Assembly: GCA_022410635.1 (NCBI GenBank)
Contig: JAJVDF010000191.1
Coordinates: 1,529,226 to 1,593,225, forward strand
Direction: 5' to 3'
Length of the DNA: 64,000 nt
Origin: Tretioscincus oriximinensis
Taxonomy: Eukaryota; Chordata; Lepidosauria; Squamata; Gymnophthalmidae
Each line of letters starts with the position of its first letter. The stretch's first letter is position 1. Both the position numbers and the translations under genes were made by a program. Of this stretch, positions 10,601-25,600 are shown piece by piece. The notes below the pieces were generated by a model. That model worked only from the letters and a program-made list of their open reading frames with translations, was not told where the DNA came from and ran no database searches.

Positions 10601-13600
10601 TCTCTTCATATTTTGGGCTGCTGCTACTGCTACCTTTGTGAATCTGCTGGGCATCCAAGCTTTTATAATAAGCGCTTGTCATCGTCAAAAAACGGCATAG
10701 AAAAGCAGGCGGAAATACAACTGAGAACAATAAAACAGGAAGTGGAGAAATGAGAAGTTTTCACTTTGTTACTGTTTATGTCTGGCACCCCATCCATATA
10801 TCTAACCAGTAAAACAATCCTTGCTAGGGTCACACACCTATGGTCAGACCAATGGGGTTTAATATAAGCAGGGGCTACTTGGACGTTTGAAACATCATAG
10901 AATCATAGAGTTGGAAGGGACCTCCAGGGTCATGGGGTCCAACCTCCTGCTCGATGCAGGATTCATTAAACCATCCCAGACAGATGACTGTCCAGCCTCT
11001 GTTTGAAGACTTCCAGAGAAGGCGAACTCACCACCCCCTGTGGCAAACTGTTCCACTGGTTTATCACCCTGACTTCAAGAAAGTTTTTTCTGATATCTAA
11101 TCTAAATCTCCTCCCTTGCAGTTTCATTCCATTGTTTCTAGTCCTTCCATGTGCTAATGAGAACAATGCTGATCTCTCTGCTCTGTGACAGCCCTTCAGA
11201 TATTTGTAGACAGCTATCAGGTCTCCTCTCAGTCTTCTCTTTTGCAGACTAAACATCCCCAGATCCTTTAACCGTTCCTCATAGGACCATCACTTGAGGG
11301 CTATACCACCTGCCCAGTACTGGGAATTTTTCTGGCTGGAAAACCTGGTCTGGAGCCCCAAAATGTAGATGATTTTTGGTTTTTACTCCTGAACAAACTG
11401 CATGCAAAATTTTTGATGTCACTTCCAGGGGCGGGACTAGAAGTGACGTCATGCCGGAGCGCCTTTGTCTGTCCTCTTTTGCCCATCAGTTTCAAAGAAT
11501 GCCCCCTGGTCCTAGTGTTGTGTGATAGAAAAAAAACATTTTTCTGTTCACCTTATCCACCCCATGCATGATTTTATACACTTCAGTCAGATAACCCCTC
11601 AAATGCCGTCTTTCAAGGCTGAAGAGGCCCAGACGCTGCAGCCGGATTTCAGTAAGATGTGCCTTGCCGTGGTTATCCTTACAAACTTGTTAACCAATGC
11701 ATTCTGACTATTTTTGGAGCCGTCTTTCTACAACTGTTTCCCTCCCGAAATAGCAGAAGTTCTTGAATTGCGCAAACAGTGTTTGGATAGAACTGCCAAG
11801 ATCTGGAGGCCTCAGATACTTACGCATACAAGAGACAATATTTTTCTTCACTGAGTCTTTCTAACAAGGAGGTTCTCTAAACTACTCCTGGCCTAAGGGA
11901 AGAGCTGAGTTGAAGTGTAATTATGCAGGGCAGATGGAAAGGATGAAAATGACATTTCTGTATTTAAGTGGGCTGAAACATTCCAGCTGTATTCTTACTG
12001 GAGCAGTCCAGCTTTCCCCAAACAAGGCCATCTGCATTTAATTGTTTATTTACATTTATATTTCGCCCTATACTCAAAAGGGCAAAATACCTATAAACCC
12101 ATAAAACAGATTAAAATAGAACAATTAAAAATAAAGCAGTGCCCTTCAAAGAGGGGAATTTCTGGCTCAGCCAAAGGCAAGGGCAAACAGATGCATCTTC
12201 ACTAGAGGTAGACTGACCATATGACCCCATTTGTCGGGGGGGGGAACCCTGTTTGGGGGTGTCTGTCCTGTCTCTCTGGGAGTCCCCCGATTTGCTGAGG
12301 ATTTTTTATTATTATTTTAATTCACTGCACCACCACTAGGGGGCTCTGGCAACAGGGGGTAGTTCCTGAAGGCACCTTCCCCTCAGTAAAAATCAGGGAA
12401 AAAATGCAAATTTCTCACACACTTTGAAAAATCTCCATGCACTTGTAAACATTTGTGTGTGCTTTGCAGATTTCTCAGGCAGGGATTTCGGTGGGATACG
12501 CAAGTTATGGGGTGATTTGCAAATTCATGAATATGCAAATTAGCATGAATATTAATTACCCCAGTTTGGGCCTCAGGAAATCCGGTGCCCAATACAGCTC
12601 GGTGGTGCAGAGAAGTGTATTTAAATCATGCCTAGTATATAGGGTTTTTCTTTTATTTTGTTAAAGCTGAACTTTGAGCTCTGATCTTCTCCCATTTTCT
12701 CCCCTCTCCTCTGCAGTTTATGGCCTCCAGTGGAAATCACGCAGCGAAAGTAAAATACGAATCGGAAATCCCACCGTTTTATTACAAGCCAACTTTTTCT
12801 GACTGCCCGTAAGTATCGCCCCTTCTTTCCCCAATCTAATTTCCCACTAGTGGGGTTGGACTTGCAAATCCAGCTGCACCACTTATGAGCACCACTTTGG
12901 CCCTTTATATGGCTGAATGTTCAATTCTTTTGCAGCACTCGCCTTATTAAAATGGCCCCCAGGTTCCCTGGGGGAAGCCTGTGACGCAAAGGATTGTATT
13001 CCATCACTTCTAGGTGTTGGGAAGCTGCAAGATACGTCTGTGGCGACCCCTACCTGAGGGCCCCACCATTAGATGACCCTCACAGTCGGGGGTGCCACAA
13101 TATCCCCCCTGTTGCCCAAGCCAGCACCCACGACTGCTTGGAGCAACAGTAATTTCCTCAGGCCTACACAAGGCCTCTGCGTTTACCTCAGGATGAGGGC
13201 TTTATTCACAGCCCCCACCAGTAGCCTGCTTATATTTTGTTGTTACAGAAATAAAAGAAGAAAGAGATGTTTGAAATGAAACAAATAACAAGTTTATTAT
13301 TTACAAATAAGGAATAGAAAGAAGATTAGAATAATAAAGCTTCGGCTTTTATGAAGTAAGCCTGACTCAAGCACAAATCCAAAGCAAGAGCAACATTAGT
13401 TTCCAGATACTTCAAGAGACAGGCCCTGTGTCACTTTATTTCTTCCAGCCCCAGGTCAAGCCTCAGCTTTGACTCCTTCAGGCCACCATACACTCCCACC
13501 CCCNCCCNCTGAGGCAGATCAGAAGCGGACCCCTCTGTCCACTTGCTACACCACAAGTCCCTGACAGAAAGGCCTCTAGCCCTGGTCAGCTTCCCTTTTA

Positions 13601-16600
13601 ACTGCTCACCAGCTGGCTACTCGAGGCCCCATTGGCTGGCTCCTCCAGCCACGCCCCCTCCCAAACAGGGAACCAGGAAGCCACGCCCCAGCCCAGGCCT
13701 GCTCTTCCCCCCTCCCTCTGGGATATCTGCTAAGTTTATAAAAGAAATATGAACCTTAAAATGGAGGACGCCACAACGTCAACAGAAGAACATAGCCTGG
13801 GTGGCTTTTTTAACAGTTTTTTGTGGCGTCTTTAGATTTTTGGCTATATGTTCGCCATATCCCAGTAGCAGGTCTCCAGAGATATCCTCTCTCTTAGTAT
13901 CAAGAACGTTAGAAATGTTCCACTGGACCAGGCCAATGGCCTGTTCCCTCAGTGGCTTATTAGCTGTACAGGGAGAAAGACAGAGGGCCTGTCCCCACTG
14001 AGCCCTGTACAGGGCTCTATCTCGGAATAGGAGCCTGCCATAGCCCACGCTGGCATGTGGATGGTCAAGCTCTGTCCCAAGATAGACCCCATAATAAGGC
14101 TCCGTGGGGACAGGGCCAGAATATCTTTAAATGCTAATTGCAGGGAGTTGGAAGCAGGTTAAGATTTTGCTTCCTTCTAGAGAGAAATAGTCGTACATCA
14201 GTTAAGAGCCCTGGTGTTTCAGCAATACTGAGTTCGAAGCTCTGTGTCAGCGTGGAGGGGGATGCACGCCCTCTATTGGCCTTAGCTACAGCCAACTCAG
14301 CTGTTCAAAAGCAATTATTTGTAATTAGATAAATGAATAGCACCATCATGTGATGGGGAAGATAGAATGTACCTATCTTTGGTGTAGTGGTTGAATGTTG
14401 GACTTGTACCTGGTAGTCTCCCGGTTTGGTTCACCATTCCTCCACGAAAATCAGCTGGGTGACCATGGGCCAGTGACAGTTCTTTGAACTCTCTCAGCCC
14501 CACCTACTCCACAGGGTGTCTGTTGTGGAGAAAGCAACAAAAGCTATGTGCGCCGCCCTGTGGTTGGCCACCCTCAGACCTTCAGGTATAGGGCGGGATA
14601 CAAGTACAAATAAATAATAATAAACCTTCAGGGGAAAAATAGGTTTCCCTTTGGGTGAGAAAAGCCAGGTATAAAAATCCATTCTTCTTCCCCTTCCTCC
14701 TCTTCCTGTTCTCTTTCTCCTTCCCCTTCTTCTCCTCCTCCTAAAGTATGTGCTCAAACCTGCATTCACATTTGGTAATAGAGTGTATGTGTGATAGGAA
14801 GCTGGACTAGATAGACTGTGTGTTGATCCAATAGAGATGTTTCTATGTTCTTATACAAAAGTTCATGGGGGACAGCTGTATCAATGTCTTCTGAAATTAA
14901 TACCACTTTCAGGTTCTAGAAGCAGGAGACAGTTTTTCCTTTCTTCTACTTGGGAAGAACTGGTGGCTCACTGTGTAAAATGGATGTTCAACTAAATGAG
15001 CTGTGACCTGATCCACTAGGGTTTTTCTTAAGAATATATATTCTTATGTTCTTATCTTCTTCTGTTTGTGGTCTCCTGACTTCATCTAGTCAGATCCATA
15101 ACCCATTTAGTCAAATAGTCTGTTCTTAAAATGACCAGCCAGCTGCACAAGTAAGATCTTAGAAGAAAATACTTGTCTTCAGGCAATTTCTTCCTCTTCT
15201 TCTTCTTTGTAGAGAACAGGATTTACCTTCTTCTGCTTGAGACGGCCCAGCTGTCTTTGAATATCTGAAGGGCTTTTCACAGAGCAGAGAGATCAGCATT
15301 GTTCTCACTGGCACATGGAAGGAGTAGAAACAATGGGATGAAACTGCAAGGAAGAAGATATAGATTAGATATCAGAAGATAACTTCCTGACAGTCAGGGT
15401 GATCAACCAGAGGAACAGGTCGCCACAGGGGCTGGTGTGTTCTCTGCTGGAAGTCTTCAAACAGAGGCTGAGCAGCCACCTGTATGGGATGGTTTAATGA
15501 ATCTTTAATGAGTAGGGGGTTGGACCCAATGGCCCCGGAGGTCATTTCCAATTCTGTGATTCTACAATTATGTGATTCTATGGTTCAATAACTCAGTGGG
15601 CCACTGTGTGGGACAGAATGCTGGACAAGATGGGCTCTGGTCCAACTCAGCAGACGTTTTCCTATGTTCTTATGTATTTTTAATCCAGCTTCAATCCTGA
15701 ATAACTGGGCTAAACCCTGAAACAGCTTTAGTTCAGTTATTTGGGAATGAAGATGTCGGAATAGCAGTGAGGCCCTGTCCCCACTAAGCCTTCTTCTGGG
15801 TTATATGTCGGTACAGAGCTTGGTCATCCACATGCCAGTGTAGGCTGTGGCAGGCCCCATTCGGGGCCTGCCATAGCCTACACTAGCATGTAGATGGCAC
15901 ATTCCTATTCTGAGATGTAGCCTAGAAGAAGGCTCATGGGGACAGGGTATAAGCACTTTAAAAAGAGAGAGTGAGGAAGCCCCCCAGTCGCCTATTCTGA
16001 GATGGGATCTGTTTTATTTCAGTCCACGTTGCTAAGTGACAGAAAACAAAGCCAGGCCTTCCACCTATAGGTTCTGACCTATTTTGGACTCCTTTTGGAA
16101 GAATTCTTTCAATGAAGAGTTCCTCGTGGCTGGCAATGTGGCCCACTCCTCTTTCTGATCCATGCCCTTCTGTATTCTTTCACAGATTGCTGCGAGAACA
16201 GTGGATTAGAGCTAAATACGAAAGGAAAGAATTCATTTATATTGAGAAGCAAGAGCCGTACTCTGCAGGTAACGGGGGTGGATGGTGGATGGGAGGGTTC
16301 TGGTGCTGTAGTCTGTAAACATTTGAATCGCTTCCTCCTGTGTTCAGAACTGATTCTAATGGGACAGGATGGTTCCTCCTTCTGAATGGGTTGTGGTCAA
16401 ATTCTGAGCTCATTGTCTCTCCCATTTCCTCTTCCTTTTTATTTACATGCAAAAGTTGGTGGGCAGTTTCTGTGGCCCTCCAACAAGGGGGGCGTCCACA
16501 CGACTGTTTCCTAGGCGTAATATTCCACCATCTTCTCTCTTCAGCCATAAGTGTTAATGGAGGCTTTGCTAGCCTTGGTCATATATCCACAAGAGAGCTG

Positions 16601-19600
16601 CAGTGCGAGAGAAATCTTCTATTGCAGATCTTTTCCATTGACATAGAAAAATCCCTGCGTCCTCCACTGTAAGGCTGCCTGCAGCCCTGTCATCTGCCCC
16701 GCGCTCATAAGGAGAAGAGTAGCACAAGAGGGCGGCAGCCAATAGGACTGCAGGATCACAACGTGCCGGGCATGCGCAGCTCAGTCTTCTGCATTCTAAT
16801 TTGCAACCTCACACCAACTCCGTGTGGCTTCAGATAAAATCATGTCCCCTCTTTTCCTCAGTGAAACCTGCAAGCGCCTGTTCACTGTGGATTTCATTCA
16901 CATTCCCCCTCAGTGTGGACATAGCCATGGGCTGCCTCCAGACAAGCCGATTAAGAAGAAGAAGAAGAACTGGGTTCTTATACCCCGCTTTTCTCACCTT
17001 TCAAAGGGACTCAAAGCGGCTTACAAGGATACGAAGACTGACATTCTATCTTCCCCACCAGGCTGTGGTGGTTCCCATGTATCTATTAGCAGTCAGTTGC
17101 CATTTCTTGCAATTCATGCTTTCGAATAGCTGGGTTGGCTAGAGCTACAGGCTAGTGGAAGGTGCTCAGCCCTCCCCACATTCCACACAGGGCTTCAAAA
17201 CCCCATCGCCCAGGCGAGAGACGAATTCCTAAGCGACTGAGCTATCCGTGCCTTAAATCAGGAGTTTCTTTTAAATCTGAAATAACCCAACTGCCCATCT
17301 GCCTTCAACTTTCTGCATATATCCATGGGGAATTGTATTCCATTGTAATGAGAGAATATGCCTGCACAGTCTCCCAATTGATTGCTCTCTCATTCATTCA
17401 TTCATTCATTCATATTTATACCCACCCTATACCCCAAAGTCTCAGGGTGGCCAACAATAAAAACAACAGCACAAAATTGACATATTAAAAACAGTATCTG
17501 TGGTTGTATTTCTTCAACCAAAGACCAGGTGAAAGAGGGGTATCTTCGAGGAACTTGTGAAAAAATATGATGGTGACTGATGCACCATGAGGGGGAGACT
17601 GTCCTGTTGACTGGGGTCAACCACCGAGAAGGCCTTGCCCGGGCCTTCCCTTGCTGTTGAGAGGGATGGTACAATCAGGAGGGCCTCCCCTGCAGAACCT
17701 AAGGCACAGGCTGGTTGTTGTGGGAGAAGGACGGTGTATGCCTGAGTTCCAGTACACATGTCTTCCCTTGAATCTCANCCAAGTGTGCACGCTTTGCCTG
17801 AAAGCCCAGTTGAATTCTCGTCTTTTCCTGCCTCTTTGTGCAACCACATATCATACCAACGGGAGAAAAGGGAGCCCACTCTGATAGCAGGTTGTAAGTA
17901 TTATGAAGAAAACCCAGAGCAAGGGGGCTTTTTAGTGAGCAGGTGAGGCAGAACCTGATGTCTTTATCAATGAGGTAGCAAAAATTCTGATCCTGTTTTA
18001 TGGATCCCACTGGTTCTTACAGTTTCCATATTTGGCCTCCTGCCTCCAAGCAGCTTTCTTTTCTCTCTCACCTGTGCTCTTAAAATGTTTGGCAGGTGAC
18101 TGAACACAAATGCAGCATATTGAAGGCTGGCTGGATTTCTCTGGGAGCTTTAAGTTGGGCTCCTAAATTGGTGGTGGCCTGATTTATGTTTCTCTTTACT
18201 TGAGCACTGATAGCTCAGTCGCTAAGGAATCCGTCTCTCAGCTGGGAGATGGGGTTTTGAAGCCCTGTGTGGGACATGGGGAGGGGTGAGCACCTTCCAC
18301 TAGCCTGTAGCTCTAGCCAACCCAGCTATTCGAAAGCAGGAACTGCAAGAAATTGCAAGTGACTGCAAGTAGATACATGGGAACCACCAGAGCCTGGTGG
18401 GGAAGATAGAATGTCAGCCTTCGGGCAAAAATACACTTGTAAGCCACTTTGAGTCCCTTTGAAAGGTGAGAAAAGCGGGGTATAAGAACCAAGTTCTTCT
18501 TCTTCTTCTTTTTGTATGGAGTCTTTGGACACAAAGTGCTAGCCCAATCATTATTGAAATCATTCCTCTTGAAATGCACAGTAATGGGGACATAAGGAGA
18601 TGAAATGAATGGAATCTATTTCGAGAAGCCTTCTTGATTTACAAGAAAAGCTTTCCAAGATATGTGAAGGCCCAAGAAAAAGCCTGTCTTGGAAAGTAAT
18701 TTGTATTTTAAAGTTTGAGAGGGAGAAAGAGGAAGAGAGAATAAAGGAGAAGGATGTGAAAAAAGAGAGACAGTCAGAAAGGAATAAGAGAGAGAAAGAA
18801 GAGAGAGAGAGAAGGAAAGAGAGACAGTAAAATAAGGAGTGAGAAAGAGACGGAAAGAGAAGGAAGGAGATAGGGACAGAAAGAAGGAAAGTGAAAGAAG
18901 GAGAGGAAGAAAGGAAGAGAGAAAAAGAAAGATGGAAGAGAGAAAGAAGGTTAGGCAAGAGAGAGTAAGAAAGAAGAGAAAGAAAAGAGAAGAGAGAGAG
19001 AGAGAAAAAGAAATAAATAAAGAAAGAACTTGTCTTTCTGTAGTCATGGAGCAAAACCTAGCTTCCATGCTTTCTGGAAGAATTTTCTTTCTACTTAACC
19101 TTACCTCACACAATATCAAGATTAGAGAGGCGGGGGGGTGTCTATGTTTCCACAAGGCCTGTGGGGAAGGGAACAGATTGCCAAGCGTCTCTGCATTTGG
19201 ACAGACAGAAGTCCCAGAGCAGAACTGGGCCTGAGCTACTGAAACCCCAAAGTGTAGGAACGCTTGGAGAATATTCCTAGTAGAAGGATGTGATCAAACA
19301 CCGTGACTGGCACAAGGGACCAGAGGGGCCACATGAATCCTGGGGAGCTGTCAAGAAAAATAATAATATTTTCCTCCGTGGCAATCCTGTGAGGAAAATG
19401 GAGCAAGAATCGCAACACTATAAAAGACCAAGATTCAATCTGGAGACGCTGCCTTGCCAGTAAATACTTGTTTTCCAGCAGAGATGTGGGGATGAGAAAG
19501 AAAAATGGAAATTGTATTGACCTTCTGAATTTTCAAAGCAAAGTGAGCTTCAAGCTAAGGTGACCGGAGACAGGAACGTTGTTTTAGGCTGCATCCCCAT

Positions 19601-22600
19601 AAAGTATTTACCACTATGGTAGTTATTTATTTTATTTATTTACACTTGCATCGGGTTGAATTCGCCCCACAAGTTCAGCAATCCACTCGGTAAAAAGCCC
19701 CATGGCCTGTTTTTTCTCGTAGCTCCTTATATTGGACTTCATTTCGGGCTACTGAATAAATCCACTAAAATGCTTTCGCAGAGCATTCAGGAATAGGAAT
19801 GGGAACATGTTAGATATCATGAGATTTCACAGATAATGTTAAAATTTTGTTGGCTCTTAGACCCACGTGGCACCGGGAGCCTGCACTCGCACAGAATCTT
19901 GGGCATTGTAGTTAAACATATAAAGAGAATACAAAGCAATGTAATGTGAATTACCACAAGTCATAGGCAACAGCAAGGAAAGTGGAACTCGCTTTAAAAT
20001 AAATTCTGGATTGAAACAGTTCATAGGGAGGCAGCCACAATCCACCTTCAGTTCTGAAGAACTACACTAAAACATGGTGTAAAACAAGATTGAGATTCCG
20101 CATCTTTAAGAGTTCTAGAAAAGAAGCAATTTTAGCAGGTGTGGCTTATAATGCTGGCAGCATCTGCTGAAATTTCCACTTTGACACATCCAGGGCAGTA
20201 ATAGGAGAGGAAGATGCAGAACCTGTACCTTTTTTTCGGGTCACTCCAGAATTGAGAGCAGGTGGACATTTTAGTGTCTTCTCCTTGAGGTGCCCAGAAA
20301 GCAGTGGTGGGCTACTGTGTTTGACAGAATGCTAGACCACATGGGCTCCTCATGTGTCCTTACTCCAGAGTGCCAATATGGTGTAGTGGTTAGAGCAGAC
20401 CTGGGCAAGGGGCGGCCCGAGGGCCACATGCGGCCCTCCTACTGTCTCTGACCGGCCCGCCCCTCTTAGCTCAGTTATATACAGTATTGGGTAGAACTGA
20501 GTTAACTATATTAATCCGGCCCTCCAAAACCACCCCAATTTCTCATGCGGCCCCTTGGGAAAAATTAATTGCCCACCCCTGGGTTAGAGTGTCAGACTCT
20601 TGTCTGGAAATCTCTGGGTTCAATTCTGCACTCCACCACAAAAGCCAGCTGGGTGACTTCAGAGCTCTCTCAACCCCACCTACTTCACAGGGTGTTCGTT
20701 GTGAAGAGAGTGAAGGTTATGCAAGCCTCTTTGATTCCAAAAGGGGAGTATGAAAACTGATTCTTCTTCCTTCTTCTTTTAATGTTAATGGCGACATTCT
20801 CTTTCTCATCATTCAAAAACTTTGCAGTGTGGTTTTTGTGTTGCGTAACGAGAGCAGAATCAGGCACGAGAAAGGTAAATGGCAGCAAGGAAAGGCGAGG
20901 GAAGTGTCTTCCCAAGCGCTCGTGGCCAGGAGTTTGCAGTGGCTGCTCACAGTATTAGGTAATCCTGCCAATTCCAGTTGGGGGCTTTCAGCGTGTGGCC
21001 AGTTCCTATCGTGCCACAGCACAAACAGCAGTGTAACGAGATGCGGAAGTTGTGGGAAACGGAGTGACGAAACTCCCTCCCGAGTTTAAAGGGAAGAAAC
21101 CTGCTAAGTTGCTTCTCAACTGCTCAGGCTTCTTTCTCCTCTTGCAAAGGAGAATGTGAGAACATCAAAAAGAACTTGAAATACAGAATTTACACGCATA
21201 CACACACACACAAACCCAGCTGTTCATTCTAGGTACCAGGGAGGTCTTTGAATACAACTGTCAGCTGCTGTTGGAGTGAGATGACGGCATAAGCTAAGCC
21301 AATGGGGAAACACAACCTTTTCTCCTGTTGCAATCTGTTCTCTTCCTGGAAAGTAGCTTCTACAATTCAGAGAAAGGCTTCCTTTCCTGGCATTGGGGCT
21401 TTTCCTCCTTAGGCAATCAGCAGCAGCAACAGCAGCCTCGGTTTGGATTAAAATGACAGAAGAGGAATCCGTAAGAGAAAATATCATGTGAATGATCATT
21501 TAAGTGCAAAGGTGGATAGAGTTAACAGACTACATGTAAAAGTTTATTTATTATTATTGTTTCCATGATTTATAATTCTGTCTCATATGAGATTCCCCCA
21601 TTTCTTCTTTTTTAAAAAAAATATTTTTCTTAATTTTATCGTATATTATGTACATGCACCATTCCAAGCAACGCTACCAAGCTGCCCTGCCCTCCCTGCC
21701 CAAGAGCAAACAATATTCTTAAACAGTGAATCATTAGTCAAATATTTCATTAGCCTGTTGCATTACGGTAATGCAATGGGCATCTAGCCGCTCCCCTCCT
21801 TATTCCCACCCATGCCTCCACCCACTCCTTTCCTTCCATCCTTGCTCCATCCCATTCTTTTTTCACTTGCCCTTCCTTCCTTCCTTTCTTTCTTTCCATT
21901 TTTCTTTCCTTGCTTGCTTGCTTCCTTTTTTCTTTCTTTCCTTTCCTTTTTTCTTCTTTCCTTCCCTTCTTTCACCCATCCATTCCTTCTTTATTCTTTA
22001 CTTCCTTCCTTCCTTCCTTCCTTTCCTTTCCTTCTTCCTTTCCTTCTCTCCTTCCTTCCCTTCCTTCATTTCCTTCCTTCCTTTCCTTCTTCCTTTCCTT
22101 CCTTTCCTTGCATCATTAGTCTCTGGAGGCTACCAATATTCCAAGCCCTGCCACTGGTTGTTATACAGCCTAAAGAAAATTCCCAACAAAACACAGAGGT
22201 TGTTATACCTAAGAATGTTGGACTCTGTGGCACATGCTTTATTATAATTACAGATGATCCCTTAATATTCACACCTGATTCTTCTTTTTGCATGCTTTTT
22301 TGACATTGATATTAATTTCCTTCATTCTAACTTTGACATTTGTGTTGGTTACACTTGATCCCCATAAACCGATGTGTTGTATGCCTGGCTTTAATCTTCC
22401 ATTCATCTTCCGCCTTCCAGTGTAGAGAGGCTGCTTATGCACATCCTTGGCTAGGTCCACTTGAGTGAATCTGGTTGAACTGCATTAGAAGAGACCACAT
22501 GCGCTCCCATGTAGGTGTGTGGCTATTTCAGATGATGAAAGGTTCCAGAAAAAGATTAAAAGTATAAATTATTAAAACACATTTAGGCTGAGAAGATTCT

Positions 22601-25600
22601 TTAATTCCCATAAGCCTCAGCATTTTAAAAAAGTTTCAGTGCTACTTCTGATACGCTTGTCTTGCTTTCCAATTTTGTAATCTGGTAACCCAACTCCCCA
22701 CATGTCCACATCCTTCAGCTGCAGTAGGTGATGGGACCACTATGGCTGCAGCCACACAGGGCGTGATGACTCTGTTTCAGGTGTTAACAAAGATTTTGCA
22801 ATGCACCTGGAAAAAAGGTCCTTTGACCCAGAATATTCTTTAGCCATGCCTGCATCTGGGGAGGTGAGAAGTCTTCTTGTGTGTCCAAATCCTAAACGGG
22901 ATTACCAGAATTCCTTGAGATAACATCAGCCCAGCACAATGCAGAATCGCTGGCTGAGCATGCTCTGTATTTACTTCCTGGTTAGTAATCTTGTCGGTTC
23001 CACACAGATTTAAAGATACAGCGTGATTTTAAAATACTCTTTTAACTTTTATATTTAAAATCTTTCAAAGTTTTAACATTTTTCTTCCATATAGAATTTG
23101 TAAGAAGTGCCTTTCTGATGATATGGTCATACGACTAATCATAAATAAACTAAACTAAATTAAAGATACAGCATTATGCTTACATTCCGCAGTTGTTTCT
23201 CTCATTACAAATTTTAAGACGTCCTGTCTCTGCAGTCAAAGAGGCCTTGATTGGAAGATCTTGGGCTGCAAGCAGTTCTAGGTGAAAGGAAACATTAATT
23301 TAGATTTTTGAGTCTTAACTGCATAGGTCCTTAAATATTAATACTGATTTATACTGGGCTAAAACATTGTCGTTGACCCAAGGTTACCAAGGATAAGAGA
23401 ACCCTAAACTCTACCTTGATGCCCTAGGCACTATGCCACATTGTTTTTAAGCCCATGCTAACCCATATGGAAGAAGGGGAATTAATATTTACTTTGCTGA
23501 AATCAACCAACAATATCTGAAATCTTTCCTTGCGGTGGCAGAGTTTGTACAGCTCTGTGTATTTTGCACCCAGAACTTGGTTTCAAGAAGAAGTCCAAAT
23601 GTCCTTGGAAACTTGGCTGGTAATTAATAGAACTGTCTGGTTCTGCAGGCTTCCTTATATCCTCCACCCTCATCTTTTGGAGGCTAATTGGCTCGGTCTG
23701 AATCAATCACTTCCTGCTTGAGTGGGTTAATTGGGTGCTGCAGAAGTGATCCGTTTAATCTGAAAATTTCGTCTCCGTGTTACATTCGGCTCCTGTCTTG
23801 ATTGGGCTGCGCAAGGAGTCTTCTGAAAACAAAGTAGAGCAAATGTACAGCAACAGTAACTCCATCTCGATGACAAGTCCGCCTGCTTTTGGTGGCTTCT
23901 GCCTGGAGATCGACATTTTGGGACATTTTGGCATGTGGGTAGCCAAGCTCTGTCCCAAAACGTTACCCAGAAGTTATTAATTAGTTCCTTATTTCTTTGT
24001 AACCTGGGCAGTCAAGAAGAAAGTGTGTAGTATTTTCTATCGCCTGTTCTTTCCCGATACAGATCCTTTCCTTAAGTGGAATATTTGCAAATCTGCCCAG
24101 GTTATGAATAATATGCAGTTGGTCGAATCTGTTTTTTGTAAGAACTTGTCTTATCTAAATAGCCTTCCATTTTTACACTTAGTTTATATGAAGGCAGATA
24201 TGCATTGGCTATGTTCAAGTCCTCCTGTGCGGCTATGTCTAGCGCTCTTTGCTTGGGAAGTGAAGGAGCTTTTCTTCCAAGGTTGCACAAAGTTATTAAA
24301 GATGTGGGAGATGAGCAGATCCAACTTGGCTGATCATGCTAACTTGCGCTTTAATAGTTGATTTCAGAGAAATAGCTGTGTTAGTCTTAGTGGAAAGCCC
24401 AGCAAGGGAGCTTGTATTATCTGGAGACTCACAGAAGAAAGGTCAGTGGCATGAGGTTTCATAGACGTCTTCAGATGCCAGGGGACCTAGTCCATCCCCA
24501 TATCACATTTACATGACTTTTGTCACCTCCTACACAGTTTCCTATACATGTTCCTGACCTCGGTCCCCTGGCACCTGAAGAAGTAGACGGGCCTATGAAA
24601 GGTCTTGATGCCTACTTTTCGCCTGTTTCTCTCCAAGTGCTACAAGGCACCATATGCTGGACTTGCTGCTCTTTAATAGATTTTGTTCATCTAGAAGTAG
24701 ATGCGGAAGTCTGTTATTGGACATTTGGGTCACTTTGTGCCAGCAATTGAACTATCTAGAAATCACCTGGCAGTTAATTGGAGGTTCCCAAGTATGTTCA
24801 TAAATGTCTCGCTTAAATTACTCAAACTTTTGCAGACTAGCTGAGCCCCAGATTTCTGTATAAAAATATTGGAAAACATATAAGATAAAAATAAAAATAT
24901 ATTGAAAATATAATCCCTCCCTCCCCCACACCCAACCATTCAAAGAAACTACATAAGAACATAAGAAGAACCATACTGGATTAGGCCACATCCCATCAAG
25001 TCCAGCCTTCTGTCTCACACAGAGGCCCGCCAGATGCACCTGGGCAGCCTGAACAGAGAAAAGCAAAATATGCTCCTGTTCGTGACTCCCTGCAAATAGT
25101 ATTTCAGGAGTCCTGCCTGTTGCTCCATCCCGGAGGCAACATCTAGACATCCATCCTAGTATTCTTTTTACACCCTTGGTGTCCATAAACCTGTCTAGTC
25201 CTGTCTTGAAACTATCCAAGCTGTTAGCTACCACTACCTCTTCAGGACGTAAATTCCACAGGCCGATGACCCTCTGGGTGAAAAAATACTTCCCTTTTTC
25301 TGTTCTCACTTTTCTACCCAACAGTTTTAAGGAGTGCCCTCTGGTTCTTGTGTTGTGTGAGAGAGAAAACATTTTTCCTCTATTCACCCTGTCTATCCCA
25401 TGCATGATTTTGTACATTTCAATCAGATCCCTTCTCAAACGTCGCCTTTCAAGGCTGAAGAGGCCCAGACGTTGCAGCCTGACTTCGTAAGGGAGGTGCT
25501 CCAGACCCTTGATCATTTTTGTTGCCCTTTTCTGCACCTTCTCTAGCTCCACAATATCTCTCTTGAGATATGGTGACCGGAATTGAACACAGTATTCCAA

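Noticed and set aside
16953..17251. tRNA-like start of the SINE as a tRNA gene
   Set aside because: It matches only the 5' half and box B, cannot form a full cloverleaf, and is followed by SINE body and TTC tail in many copies.
18560..19234. Frames of 130-179 residues on both strands
   Set aside because: GA-rich tract; composition only, no domain.
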